From Macrobrachium rosenbergii (lineage: Eukaryota > Arthropoda > Malacostraca > Decapoda > Palaemonidae): a stretch of 64,000 bases of DNA. Of this stretch, positions 31,607 through 43,583 are shown piece after piece. The notes beneath the pieces were generated by a model, which saw only the letters and a list, made by a program, of their open reading frames with translations, did no database searches and was not told where the DNA came from. Each line of letters opens with the position of its first letter. Position 1 is the first letter of the stretch. Position numbers and translations under genes: made by a program. Location: contig NC_089781.1 of the NCBI RefSeq assembly GCF_040412425.1, positions 52,075,727 to 52,139,726 of the forward strand, given 5' to 3'.

Positions 31607-32731
31607 TTTGTTCCAACCAGGAATACAAGCCCTCAGTCCATTACAAGAATTACTTTCAAGGTGAAAACGGCCTTAAACTCTTGAGCAAGGTGGTTGGAAT
31701 ATCCGCCTGCCCGGATGTAAACATACTGTTGTTCCTCCTACACAAATCAAACCCTGGGTGTTTAACTTATCCTGGGTTACACCTTTCAAAAAGTAACCCC
31801 GTTGTCCTAAACTCTATAATCCATTCAATTAAAGATTTGTGCCTCTTCATGTGTTTGTTCCTGTGTTTTTTCAGGAGTAATATTTGTGCCTGCAATTTGA
31901 TGATGGATTGTTGCAACAGCATAAACCTCTTAATCACTGTATGATAATCCTTGCTCTGAGATCAAATTACAGGCAGATAAAGGAACAAGAGCCTCTGCTA
32001 TCATGAGGCCATGATTAACCTCACTGCCCTTTGCCTAAAGTGTTAGAAAAAGTAAGGACCCTTTATTGTACTGTGAAATAACCTTGTGGCCAAAATTCTG
32101 GACCCACAGTGGGATAGGTTTTGTAAAATCTCAGAGGTGCAAGAGCAGATGTGTACAAAGGCAGAGATTCAAGTCTGTCCTTTAATGCTTCTAAGGACTT
32201 TAATTAACCAAAAGATTTGAATTTTCCAATCCTGCTCCATATATATAAGAGGCTCATATATATTCCCTTGCTGCCATTCTTAGTATCTGAGTCTGTCTAT
32301 ATAGAGTACCTCTGTCCATCCGCCCAGTCACAGAGGAGGCATAGATCGGTGGAAAAGAGAGAGAGACACTCAGATGGTTTGTTCTTCCCCCTCACCCAGA
32401 GGTGCTGGTCCCTGGGGTTCTTTGTCTTCTGCAGCAGGGTGTGGCATCTGATGCCTGGTTTGAGTCCAGAAGTGGGAGTGAAGATGGTGGCATCTGCCAT
32501 CGCTCCTCACGCCAGGAAAAACAGTTCTGGTCGTGAGACAAGTTTCTCCTCCCTGGCAGCAGACTTGGGTGACACTAACCAACTTACCATCACCGGAGAA
32601 GCTTGGGTTTATGACCACTTTAAATGTAGCACCAGGAACGCAAATGAAAAGGGGCTATGGTGCAGTCCTGAAAAGACCAGCCAGTCTTGGAAGACTCCAT
32701 GTAAAAGACTGGTTCCGTGCTGGGCATTTTC
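31607..32731 (+). mobile_element. B3: 5' part of a diverged B-family element
   Basis: A shortened left end (31607-31728) keeps tttgttccaacc, gaattactttca, actcttgagcaaggtggtt and cccggatgtaaacat. Another terminus-like word, ttgttcctcctacac, begins at 31729. The interior is diverged, but gagacaagtttctc (32539) matches B1 13759 and gccagtcttggaag followed by aagactggttccgtgct (32680-32722) matches B1 13850-13892. Element D interrupts it there. Assignment of everything between 31729 and 32500 to B3 is uncertain. Confidence 0.55.
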
Positions 32732-32915
32732 TGCCTTGTCAAAACACTGTAAAAGCTTTTACATCTATGAAATTCCCATCCAAGATAATTTTTTTCAACA
32801 TCCAGGACTGTTTGTGCCTGATATAGAAGGGGGACATCTAGCCCCACCTATGCCGGGGGGTGTGAAGGGACTGACACCCAGGAGGTTTACAGTTTCAATC
32901 TCCAGCCAGTTGTGA
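32732..32915 (+). repeat. Element D left inverted terminal repeat
   Basis: ccttgtcaaaacactgtaaa at the start; further in, gccccacctatgccgggg and gtttacagtttcaatctc are complementary to gccggcatctggtggggc-like and gagattgaaactgg in the right ITR. Divergence is considerable. Confidence 0.75.
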
Positions 32916-32999
32916 CATCTCAGTCATCTTCTGTTTCAAACTGTTTGGATTTAAAGAGCTCTCGGGTGACTTTCTGGGATTCTCTGGTGAAGGTACTCA

Positions 33000-35560
33000 G
33001 TGTCTTGTTTGTTATGATCAAGAAAGCAGAAGGGTGAAATAGGTAGCTATGTCGGATTCTAGCTTCTCTTGGTCTAGAGTTTGCATCCAGGGAATTTGTG
33101 CTCTGCTAAACTAGTTAAACTTAAATACGACCGTCACTCTTTGTGTACAGCATGTAGGGGTCAGGAGTGTTCCCAGGAGAACACATGCAGTGAGTGTATT
33201 GAATGGGGTCAGGAGTTTTGGCCAAAGAAGACTCCCATCAGGTAAAGCTGGTTAAGGATAGGGATAGAAAGGAAGACCGCTGGCTAACTCTTTCATTCTG
33301 GGAAGGCATCAAGGTCATCCTCTTTACTGGATGTTCCTTCCTCCTCCCCTCCTCTACTGCTGATCTTTCCCCTCCTCATATCCCCCCTCTTCTTCACCAG
33401 CTTCCCAGTATGTTTTCCCTAAAGCCAACCCTCTTCTGCCTCGAGGCTGATAAATCAGAATTTGATCTTTTCAGAACTCAAATGGAAGCGCAAATGAACG
33501 TTTTCATGGATTCTGTCTAAAGTTTAGTGTGTCATCCTCTGTAGTCCGGACAAAGGACCGTTTGACGAATGATGGTGTGTTGGTGATAACAATGGTGGTG
33601 TTCGTGATCGTGTTTCAGGTGAGTCTGCTCATTTTTCTGAACTTTTTGAGGAAAGGCAGCTGTCCCATTCGAAGAAGGCTAGAAGACAGTCCGGCGCTGG
33701 CGTCTCCAATGGTCAGAAATTGTTGCCCACGAGCAGGTCTCCTCCTCTAAGGCACCAAGCCTTAGTCCAGTGTCGAAAGAGTAAGCATTATTCTGGATGG
33801 GCTGTCAAGCTTTGAAGAGTCGCAAAAGTGAATGTTTCAAGGCTTCAAGGTCGCCGATTGAACTAAAGTTTCTCCATCTAGGGCCTCTTCTCGACATCCA
33901 GGATCGCAGGATGGATGTCCCCAGGATCTTCATCAAGATGTTCAGAGTGAAGCAGTGGATAAGGGTAAGTTCTTCAGATGAGAGTAGCAGCAGCTCATCT
34001 TCAGTCTCTTCATCTTCCAGCTTCAGATCCTCCCCTCCTCATCATCGCAAGTGGGATCATGCCTCTCGAAACAAAGAGGCAATCTTCTGATAATTCCTGC
34101 CCTAGGGACCCTAAACTCTGTAAGAAAAGGACACTAGCCCTACACCTGGTTACTCAGCATGGGATTCTGATCAAGAAGATGCATTTCAGACGCTCCTCCC
34201 AAGTCACCTAAGTCATTCAAGATGCCTAGCCCTCTCCAGAAGGATCTACCTCAAGTTTAAGATGCCTCTTCCTCCTCCTCCTGCACAGGAAGTGTTGCTC
34301 CTTTGGCTTCATCCTCACCTTGGAGGAACCTAGTCTGCTGGAAGAGAAGCTAGAAAAGATAGTCTGCAAAGTGCTTTGTATTCCTGGGGACCAAGAAACA
34401 TTCTTCCTCAACTCCTGGACGATCTTGGCACGGAACCGATTCTTTCAGGTGAAGAGGAAGGTCCCGACTCAGTGCCTTCTTCTCATTACGCTTCTCTGCT
34501 CAACTTTCTGCTGACCTCGTACCCTCAACATTTTCAGCTGACAGCCCCTCTTCCCCAGATTCCACGTTGCTACTGGGAAAGCAGTGTTCTAACACTTCCC
34601 TTCCCAAATTGGTACTCTCCACCGTTCCAAGAAAGCCTTGAAGGAGTAGAGGCTTGGTTGGAAGCCTAAGATGCCTCTGGTAAAGCGTCTGTCTGTGTCT
34701 CCAGTCCCTTCAAAGCTGTGACAAATGGAGGCAAAATTATTACAGCACAGGAACTTCTCTTTCACTGGGCTCTGTAATCTCAGCACAAGGGGACTTCTTA
34801 TGCCTTGTGGACCCTTCAAGACGTCATTTCCTTTTTTGCCAAGACTTTCTTTTCAAACCCTGGATGTAGAAACCTTTCCAAGAACCTGGGGACAAGCTCC
34901 TAGAGATTGTCAGTTTTCGATTGGTCATTGGGAGCTATTTTTAAACAAGCTGAGCAGGCTAATTTCGCAGAAGACATCTTGGAAAAATCACGGGATTCCT
35001 TTCCTGCACCGTCATTGCTATCCATGATGCGGCAGGCAAACTTTCCTCCCTCTTCACTATGACCACTCTGAAGAAGAGGGAGACTTGGTGCTCTTTTTCT
35101 TATCTATGGCTGTGACTTCTTCGCAAAGGCTTGCGGCCTTGATGTTCACACCCGGACAAGGAGCCAGGAAGCATAGTGAAAGACGCCCTTTCAGGCATGG
35201 ATAAGAAGTGCTCAGAGGATCCTGTCTATGTCTTCCACCAAACCCAGGCCTGCTCCTCCTTTCTTCCCCAAGATGGAACTCCTCTTAGTCTCCATCTGTT
35301 TCACTAATGCCAGGTCCAAACCTTACTCAAGGTGAGGCTCCAACTCCAGGGGTCAGCTCACTCTCCTCTAAACCCCAAGGTCATCCTGCCAGTAAGTGGA
35401 ACCCTGTCCTCCATGCCACTGTGGGGACCAGACTCAGTCTCTTTTGGGAGGAAACCTGGAGAGACAGAGGTGCAGGTCAGTGGGTGATTCAAGTGCTCCA
35501 GCCAGGCTACCGCCTTTCCCTCACTGAACCTCCTCCTCCTTCCCTACTTCTCCCATTTCC
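33000..35560 (+). pseudogene. Element D ORF1, gag-like, broken
   Basis: The cysteine motif is readable at 33118-33230: RHSLCTACRGQECSQ followed by NTCSECIEWGQEFW, the same layout as in A and C. A short frame at 33418-33520 ends in EADKSEFDLFRTQMEAQM, similar to FDKKFELFKK of fragment F (51020-51065). A Ser-rich stretch with an acidic start lies at 33970-34050, and Leu-rich fragments to 35030. Many stops. The protein would be the element's RNA-binding structural protein. Confidence 0.65.
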
Positions 35561-35639
35561 TTGACAGCATACTCAAGAGGCTCAGTCAAGTTTTGGCCCT
35601 AGAGACAGAAGTCCAGTCTCTCTTAAGGAAAACAGTCAT

Positions 35640-36340
35640 CTCTGGGCTTCTGAAGTACAGGATCGTTCTCAACCCCAGGATTCTACAACCGCCTGTTTGT
35701 AGTCCCCAAGTCATCAGGGGTTGGAGGCCGTTCTCTATGTAACTCTCAATCTGTACTTAGTGAAAACCATGTTTTCCATGGAAACGAACTGCTCAGTTCT
35801 TCAGGCTCTAACTCGAGGGGGTTGATGGTGACCCTCTACATGGAAGATGCCTTCTTCCACATTCCAGTACATCAAGACTCCAGGAGGTATCTTCGGTTTG
35901 TTTTCAAGGACAAAATTTACCAGTTCAGGGTACTTGCTTCAGGCTGTCGACAGCCACGCAGGTGTTCACCAGGTTCTCACCTTGTGTGATAGGTTTGTGG
36001 CTCCACCTGGAGGGAGTTCAATTTCTCCTTGTTACCTTTGTTGGCTACGGTACGTTCATCATCAAGGGACCGCTGCATGGAGGATATTCACACAACCCCC
36101 TAAGTAATTTAGCTCGAGTCTTAGGGATTCTGGTAAACACGGAAAAGTCCAAACCCTTGATCAGGGTTCTTTATTTGGGGATGACTCTGGACAGTCTAGC
36201 TTTTCGGGATTTTCTATCCCCAAAAGGGTTTCCAGTTTGCCTTCTTACAGTGGAGAAGTTTTTCCTTGCTGACAGTTGTCCGCCCGCTCTCTGGATGGCT
36301 CTCCTGGGAACTCTGTCGTCAGTGGAGCAATTCGTTTAGG
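35640..36340 (+). pseudogene. Element D reverse transcriptase, broken
   Basis: FYNRLFVVPK (about 35681-35710) is the usual entry into the palm. Motif A reads TLYMEDAFFHIPVHQ (about 35831-35875): the first catalytic aspartate is a tyrosine (gac to tac). DSRRYLRFVFKDKIYQFRVL follows. The YLDDW region (about 36030) is unreadable, and a later piece VLGILVNTEKS with LYLGMTLDSLAF (36113-36210) is the thumb side. No activity is possible. Confidence 0.8.
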
Positions 36341-36499
36341 TCGTCTTTTGTGAGACCCTTGCAGTTTTTCCTTTGATTTTCTTGGGACAGAAGGTTCAAC
36401 TGGACTTTGTGATCTTTCAACATTCCCCCGTTCGCCAAGAGACATCTTCTTTGGTGGAAATCACCGGAAAGACTTTCTCGGAGGGTCTAGATCTCCTCC

Positions 36500-36710
36500 C
36501 AAGACAACCATCTCTGCAGATGTTCTCAGATGCATCCAATGTTGGCTGGGGAGCACATCTAGGCAACTTCAGGACGTCAGGAGTTTGGTCGACCGAACAG
36601 AAGAAGCTCCACATCATACATCCATCGGAACTATTGGCCATTCACCTTGTTCTCCAGGACTTTCATCTCAGGCCAAGTTTCTGTTCATCGCCACAATTCC
36701 TCTAGCTACT
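36500..36710 (+). pseudogene. Element D RNase H remnant
   Basis: LQMFSDASNVGWGAHL (about 36510-36560) keeps the first acidic residue; KKLHIIHPSELLAIHL follows with the glutamate of the second motif. The frame ends at 36705 and later motifs are lost to frameshifts. Confidence 0.8.
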
Positions 36711-36899
36711 TAGATGAAACAGGGAGGTACCCATTCCTTCTCCTGTTCGAAACTGCGAGGGACCTTCTTCTGTCGGACAGCAACAGGGTGGCTCCTGTTC
36801 CCTCGGTTTGTCAAGGAAAACTGAACGCCCTTTCATGGACCAACTCAGCCGTTTTCAATGCTTCTTCTTCCTCTGTGGGACCCTGCACCCTTCGAGTGT

Positions 36900-37190
36900 G
36901 CCTCCCTGTGTTTTGGGGCACTCCCATGATAGACCTCTTCACTACCTCCAAGAACCATCGCCTCCCCTAGTGTTCTGCTCTGCCAGCCAGACCCTCTGAC
37001 TCACTTGGTGGACGCCATGCTCTTAGACTGACATCTTTTGTTGCCTTTCCTCCTTTCGGGCTCATCAGGCAAGTGATAAACAAAATGAAATTCCATCAGA
37101 ATGTCAAAATAATCCTTATTGCCCCATTCTGGCCAAGGAAGTTGGTTCCCGGACCTTCTAGATCTCCTGATAGACTTCCCAAGGCTTCTT
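36900..37190 (+). pseudogene. Element D linker with methyltransferase-like FPPF motif
   Basis: Fragments PMIDLFTTSKNHRLP (36925-36969), VAFPPFGLI (about 37038-37064) and ILIAPFWP (37112-37135) reproduce the block seen in A and C between RNase H and YR. Frames change at least twice. Confidence 0.65.
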
Positions 37191-38290
37191 CCTCAAAGGA
37201 AGTCTCTTCTCAGACAACCCCATCTAATGAAGTTCCACCAGGGATTGTCCACTCTCGCTCTGACAGGCTTCAGACTGTCAGCTGCTGCAGAGCAAGAGGT
37301 TTTTCAAGCAAGGCTGCAGAGGCTATTGCTCCTGCAGAAGGGACCCTCTAGCAGATTATACCAATCCAAGTGGACAGTCTTCAGGAATTGGTGTAGAAAA
37401 AATAGCATCTTCTCTTCTTCGACATCTATAACTCAACTTGCCAATTTTTTCATTTACTTAAGAGATTCAAGAAAGTTGATGCCATCAACCATCAAAGGTT
37501 ACAGAGCCAAGCTATCCTCCGTCTTCTCCCATAGAGGGTTAGACCTGTCGAATAACCAAGACTTGTCAGATCTCCTCAAGTCTTTAGACACAGCTAAGAC
37601 TCTAAAACCTTCCCTTGCCTGGAATCTGGATGTAGTTTTGAGATGGTTGATGTCTCAAAGTTACGAATCTTTAAAAGAACTTTCTCTTAGAGACCTCACT
37701 AAGAAAACCCTTTTTTGGTTACCTTAGCAACGGCAAAGAGAGTTAGTGAAATACATGCCATTGACAAGAAAGTGGGGTTTTTCCCAAGGTAATGTTGTTT
37801 GTTCTTTCACCTTGAATTTTTGGCCAAGAATGAGTCTCCTTCCAATCTTGGCCTCAATCCTTTACCGTGTTCAAAACCTCTCCGAAGTGGCTGGCCCTCA
37901 AGAATTAGAGGCTTTTTGTCCCTGTTAGAGCTATCAAGTTACTGGCCGCCAGAAATGCCAACATCAGAGGAGATTCCTCTAACCTCTGGTGTTCAGTGAA
38001 AGACCCAACCAGACCTTTATCCAAAAATGCCCTTGCTGTCTTCATCAAGGAACTCATTCTAGAGGTGCACAGACACACATGTGGAAGAGGACCACCACAC
38101 CTAGTCAAGTCTCACATTCATGAAGTGCGTTCAATAGCAACTTGAGTGGCTTTCCAATGTTAATAAGTCACTTTCTGTGAGATCACACAGAGCACCTTCT
38201 GGAGATCGAAATCTTAGTGTTTGATCTCACTACCTTAGGGAGGTCGTCTTCCCAGGACCTGTTTGCATTAGGTCCTGTATCTATAGACAG
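37190..38290 (+). pseudogene. Element D tyrosine recombinase, broken
   Basis: The core-binding part is in one frame to 37725: RLYQSKWTVFRNWCRK, PSTIKGYRAKLSSVF, AWNLDVVLRWLM. The catalytic part is frameshifted: LATAKRVSEI (first Arg, about 37724-37755), a CSVKDPTRPLSKNAL stretch (37989-38034), and HIHEVRSIAT (His and second Arg, about 38111-38142) followed at once by a stop; TFWRS (38189) holds the Trp. The tyrosine segment is no longer readable with certainty. Confidence 0.8.
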
Positions 38291-38813
38291 ACCTTGGTTT
38301 TAGGGGAACACACTAAGGGGGTAGGTTCTTTATCTTACCTTCTCCTTGTGATTTTATGGTTGCTGAGTTAAAGGGTCTGGGGTGCTCAGTTCACCTGGAG
38401 TACCCTCCAATCTAGTTTTAGCTATAGAGGGTATAGAGAAGGGGGATGTTTTGTTTTAACTAGTTTTAGGTTAGGCGGTGAGGTTCTGTTTTCAGTCTGG
38501 TTGCTTTCAGTTTGCTCAGGGCAAGAGCAAAGGAAAGTCATTCCCCTGTCTTAGTCAGCGGTGTACTTCCCTGACTACTTCGGGATGTTATGGAGCAGAG
38601 TAGCTATGGAATATCAATGCCTCTGCAGGTCTGGAGCTTCAACCAGCAGCAGTACCTCCTGCAAAGCCCTCATCTACCAGGTAAGGAGACACCTGCCTTT
38701 TTGTTGGTAGGGATCCATATGATGCCCATGTTTAGAGTTTGTCCCTTTTTTTGTGATGTGTAACCTTTCGATAACTGATACCTCATCCCCTGCCCTTCCA
38801 CCTTAAATGTCTG

Positions 38814-38908
38814 CAGCTTTTACAGTGTTTTGGTAAAGCATTATAATTTTTAAATGACATTTTTATGATAAAATGAAGTTTCATTATACTTACCAAAACA
38901 CTGTAACT
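38814..38908 (+). repeat. Element D internal complementary region
   Basis: Left half cagcttttacagtgttttgg is complementary to D's left start (ccttgtcaaaacactgtaaa); right half gacatttttatgataaaatg plus tatacttaccaaaacactgt is complementary to D's right end. The joint lies in an AT-rich stretch near 38845-38853 and is less exact than in A/B, C and E. Confidence 0.8.
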
Positions 38909-38929
38909 TCTAAAGGACTGACTCCTCCC

Positions 38930-39192
38930 CCGCAGGGGGAGGTTTCTCAGGCTATCATTTATTTGTGTATACCGAGATTGAAACTGGAGCTGTTTACCTG
39001 GGTGGGTCTCCTTCCACTCTCCCCCACCGGCATCTGGTGGGGCTGGGTCTCTGGGAATTATATCAAGTCTCCAAACAAAGTTTGGTTCTGTGTCAGGTAT
39101 ATCTCGGTTGCATGTCGAAATTTAAAAGATTAAAGCTTTTACAGTGTTGTGGTAAGTATAATGGTGGTCATTTTATCATAAAATGTCATTTT
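38930..39192 (-). repeat. Element D right inverted terminal repeat
   Basis: From ccgcagggggaggtttctc to gtcattttatcataaaatgt. Contains gagattgaaactgg and gcatctggtggggctggg, inverted matches of the left ITR. The end position is accurate to a few bases. Confidence 0.78.
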
Positions 39193-39221
39193 TATTTCTT
39201 AGAAACACAGGAGCAGCCAAG

Positions 39222-39335
39222 TGCCGAGACACCCAGGTGTCTGGTTGCCGGGACACCCATGTGTCTGGTTGATCGCACGCCAGGTGTCTGGTCGTGCCGG
39301 AGAGGCCAGGTGTCGACTGTGCCGAGACACCAGGT
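39222..39335 (+). repeat. B3 24-base minisatellite, short allele
   Basis: Two units close to acacccaggtgtctggttg, then two degenerate ones (cgcacgccaggtgtctgg, gaggccaggtgtcgac) and a final acaccaggtgtctc. Confidence 0.85.
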
Positions 39336-39499
39336 GTCTCAATACTGCCCTCCAGCTGCTTTGGTTGCTTGGCCGGGCATCCTTCTTTTGTCTCAAACTT
39401 TAGGGTTCGAGCATGCAAGATAGCAGACACAGAATTCCCCTTTGAACCTTCTTCTCGAGGGCCTCGGCCTCGAAGGAGTTTAGAGTTCGGGAAACTAGC

Positions 39500-40720
39500 A
39501 ATTGTTCACAGCAGACGAGTCCGCCTGCCCAGTTATGAGTCTGGCTCTGTGTTCGCTCGATTGGCTGGGGTCTCGGCCCCCCCGGTCCAGCACCTGGCTC
39601 GGCTCGACTTGACTCGCTTGCCAGACTGGCTTGGCTCGCTTGCTCGCCCCACCCTGCCTCCCAGTCCGCCGCATACCCGACCAGCTGGATCGCGTTTTGT
39701 GTGATCAGCTCGGCTCGGTTATTGCAACTCGGCCCTGCCCCTCGGTTTTTTCTGATTCAGGTTCTCAGCTATGTTCAGTGAACTTTTTGCTCTTCCCAGG
39801 AAAGCACTTTGCCACGGCACAAGGTGCTCTTCTTTCCCTGTGTGGCAGTAATCTCCTTCAGGTTGATTATCGCTCACGGTCCGCCTCTCCCTGCTTATCA
39901 TTCTGGCAGGACAGGTAGGGCACTCTTTCTCCTCACCTGTTCTCTTTCTCCTCTCGGTTGTTCCGAGAGGAATTAGACAGACAGAGAGAGAACTCCACTA
40001 AATTTTCTTTTCGGAGTTCGGCTGCCTGGCGTGCTTTGGGTATCGGTCCCCGATTCTCTCGTATTATAACCAGGTAGCCGAGGAGGGTTTCATGGGATCT
40101 GTCAAGGTCTCCTCCAAGGGTAGAGGTACAGGAGTTTCACGATCGGAAACAGCGAGGGTCTTCCTCTTCAAGTTGCGATCGCCCCGTGTTCTCGGGAACT
40201 TTGCGCCGATTCGTCAGCACAGGATCCCCAGGACAGGACCGCGGCTCCCCAATGAATAACCTTCATCACTTGCAACCCTTGCAGTTTCTGAGGGGCCGAG
40301 AGTGTCAGGGACCGCCGTGGTCCTGGCTTCCGAGAGTTTCTTGACCTGATGAATTCTTTTCTTTGGACATGGAGTTAATTCAGGTCAAGACACCAAACTT
40401 CTTCCCTGCCTCGACAGAATATGAATTCTTCTTGCCTCGGAGGGTCTTGCTGACTGCAGTTCTTTTGGGCAATTCTGGTGCTAAGAAGAAGGACTTTGTC
40501 CCAATTCGGATCTCCAGTTTTGTAAGTCCCGAGTTGGCTTGACCCTTAGGGAACGAACCTTTACTTGGTTCTGCCTTTCTCTTTCAGAGATTTGCCAGAT
40601 ACCCCAGGTAATCAAGGTTCCCACCAGGGCACTGACTTGTCCTTTGGACAATGGCCAAGAACTTTGGGTCTTAGTCATCTCAACTCAACCTTGAGTTCAA
40701 GCCAGCCCCCTTGAACTTCA
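39500..40720 (+). pseudogene. B3 ORF1 gag-like remnant
   Basis: Counterpart of B2 26480-27700; the ttgccagactggc word appears once (39618). Frames are short. No motif beyond those described for B1 and B2. Confidence 0.45.
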
Positions 40721-41219
40721 AGCCCCCCCTCAACTCCTTAGCTAAGAAGTCCTAGGCTTCAGAAGAAGATTCGACAGGAACTGCTGATGCCTGGACAAAA
40801 TGATACTTATCAAGTCTCTGGAGCTGGCAGCAACATTGCCGAGACCTGGGAATGGATTCCTTCAGGAGAAGTATCTATTTCCCTTAGGTCTCGGCAATTC
40901 TTTCCATCGAACTTTCATCCCACCACCTCTCCCGTGCTCCCGATTTGGGAAATGCCAGCCGGCTAGAGCTAATTGTCTTGGTATCCTGTCATCTTGCAGA
41001 AGCTTCCCCATGGTGGAAAATGGAAGTCTGCTTCCTTTTCCATTCTTCTTTCCTCTTCGAGGTATGAGGAAAGAGTTAGGCTAATGCTTGATTGAAGGAA
41101 CCTTCGAATATGCTTGCATATTCCCCTCACATCTTGTGTCTACTCACTGATTCACAGGTTGAGGAATAGGCGTTCACACTGGTAAGACCTTGTCTTGAAT
41201 TTGTGTGACCGAGATGATT

Positions 41220-41440
41220 AGTACCTTCTCATCACCATCCTGGGCTCAGGGCAGCCTTTTGGCCATCCGAGAATTCAGGATGGGTTTTGCGGCACTCACT
41301 GGTTTCATTGAACAACAAAACCACAGTAGTGGCATTTGTCGACAAACAAGAGGCAATCGTTTTTTCCCGTTTCTCTTGACATTTGAAGGTACTCGAGTGT
41401 TGTTCTATTGCACACTCGACAGCTCAATTAACCAGATGCA
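41220..41440 (+). pseudogene. B3 RNase H remnant
   Basis: The nucleotide block gaacaacaaaaccacagtag (41309 onward) corresponds to the NNKTTVVAFVDKQEA coding block of B1; no continuous frame covers it. Confidence 0.6.
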
Positions 41441-41689
41441 TTCCTGGTGGGGATGTATTGGTAGGCAAGCCTGGCCTCAGGTTTGAGTGATCGGGACAGG
41501 AACATGCTGCTCACTCTTTTTTTCACGAAGATTCATACAGAGACTGCTGGACTGAGAAATCCCTACCGTCCTTCTGTTGCCTCCTGCACACAAGTCAGTA
41601 GTGTTTTCTCGCTCCTTCATACCAGACCAGGGGCCGCTCTGTTGAGGCATGCTGTCTTTTTGGTGAAAAAAAATCGATATCAACGTTTT

Positions 41690-42880
41690 TTCCCTCCGTA
41701 TTTGTCCAGTTTCGCTAGGGGTTCACAAACATTGCTCACCCTGAGTTACAGACAAATGCTTGAAGACTCCTCCTTCATCCGACCTGATTGCCGAGGCATC
41801 AGAAGAATTCCGCTTGACCCATCCTCCTGTGCAGCTACACAAGAAGCGGTTCTTGAGGCAGTACATCCCTGTGTGTTCAGGACTGGGAGACTTTCCAGCT
41901 TTCCTTGCAAGCACAGGCTTTCTCAACTGAGCAGCAACGGATATAGCTGGATATCCCTTGAAGTCCTCTGCAACACTGTCCCAGGGACTGGATCCGTCTT
42001 CGCTGGTGGTGTCGTTGAGTCGGAACTTCTTCTCGGGTCAGAGTCGCTCTTCAAGTCTGGACTTCCTCGTCTTCTCCGCCAAGGGCTGCTTCTCTCCCTT
42101 TCATTTGTGAAGAATGTAGGCCCTTGCACCTAGTCTTCTATCTGAAGTAGCCTTCGTCTCCTCAGTCGAGAGTTAGCTACGGACAAGAAGCTTCTTCAGT
42201 CATGCTGTCCCAGGAACTGTTTCCTGGGTGGCATGTGACTCTCATTTAGGGTTCCTGTCCGTGCTCTGCACACTTTCCCCTACGAGAGTCGTCGGATAGA
42301 GATATGCCCTCTTAGGTCCATCTCTCATCTTACCCTGGCCTTGGCGTAGAAGATGGAAGAACAGGGATGGGGATCATACCTCAACTCCTTCTCGGATGTC
42401 GTAGGTGGACTCAAAATCCATTGGCATCGACTGTCGGTTTGAGTCCTTCTTGTTCCCCTCCTCCTTGGACTTTGTATCGATGATCCAGATCATTCGTTAC
42501 TTTGTCCTATTGGGAGCTGTGGTACTTTCCGAAAGGTTTGACATTCCTAACCTGGATGTCGTCAACGCATTTTCGCTAGTACTGTCTCTCCCAAGGAAGA
42601 AGTGTCTAAGACACATCTTCCTCCTCTGACTTCATGAAGCAATCAAAGGAGGTACTTGGCAGCTGACGACGACGATGACCAGTACCTTTCACCTGAGAGC
42701 TCACAAAGTCGATGGCTTGGTCCATCCCTCGCATTCCGGAAGAATATTTCTGTACCACAGGTGCTGAAGGCAAGACATGTGTCCCCAACAGACTACCTTG
42801 TCCTTCTACCTCAGGGATGTTGCACACAAGTCCTTGGACACTTTTTCCTTGGGTCCTGTGGTGGCTGCTCAACAAGTTGT
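41690..42880 (+). pseudogene. B3 tyrosine recombinase remnant
   Basis: Homologous along its length to B1 16430-17626. The tail has lost bases around 42800 and its final stop (gtgtttc in place of gtgtagc), so even the conserved end differs. Not functional. Confidence 0.68.
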
Positions 42881-43426
42881 GTTTCTTATCCAGCTCCTTC
42901 AAGAGGGACAGGTTGCATCTCGCCTATGTTGTTGGCTGTGATGGGGAGAATGATTGTTGAGTGACTGGCCTCTCTTCTTTCTCCCCATCCTGGCTCCATC
43001 TCTTCCCACGGGCAGAGAATAGCGGACTCAAACCAATAGCAAGCTGGAACTGGCGATGAGGCAGATAAGACTACATAACGAGCAGCTCCCTCTATTTTTT
43101 TATAGGTTAATAGAAGCAACCCCACTCCTTCCTCTTGCAAGGGGAGGAAGGAGACCATGACAATGAGACAACCCAATGCTTGTATTTGCCTTATTGTCAT
43201 CCGACGTCAAATTCTTCCAGCCTACTTTGCATGAACTGACGTTTCCTCTTTCATGCAAAGGGACCAGTATCTGACATTTGATCTTGCAGTTCTTACAACC
43301 CGATCTTTTGTCAGAGGCAGTTTTCCCTTCCTTGCTCTTTCGACCAGGAAGGGAAGACAAGGTGTGTGAACTCCAGTCAGTTCAGAGAGACTTTACTCAG
43401 ATTCCTCCCTCCAATCAGTGAGTCTT

Positions 43427-43528
43427 CCTAATGTAAAGGACCGAGGTTTGTATATTGTGTCGGAACAAATAACAATTTTTAAAAGTAAATTGTATTTTCC
43501 TAACTATACAAACCTGAGGTCCTTTACA
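43427..43528 (+). repeat. B3 internal complementary region
   Basis: cctaatgtaaaggaccg to gtcggaacaaa (junction 43469/43470), then taacaatttttaaaagt onward. Confidence 0.9.
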
Positions 43529-43583
43529 TTACATACTATGCCCACCTCATGCCACCCCTCAATCTGAACCTAGACCTAAAGGC

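Larger units (their letters stand above)
32732..39192 (+). mobile_element. Element D: DIRS1-like retrotransposon nested in B3
   Basis: About 6.46 kb. It has a left ITR (32732-32915), gag-like ORF1, RT, RNase H, linker, YR, ICR (38814-38908) and right ITR (38930-39192). Its ends differ from A/B and C (tgccttgtcaaaacactgta at the left). The flanks match the two sides of one site in B1 (ctctttcgatctattagg, 13896). All coding parts are badly broken, and the terminal repeats have diverged more than those of C and E, so D is old. Confidence 0.85.

Noticed and set aside
32217..32915. 232-codon plus-strand frame as a host exon
   Set aside because: It crosses the border between B3 remnant and the left ITR of D, so it is a composite of two repeats.
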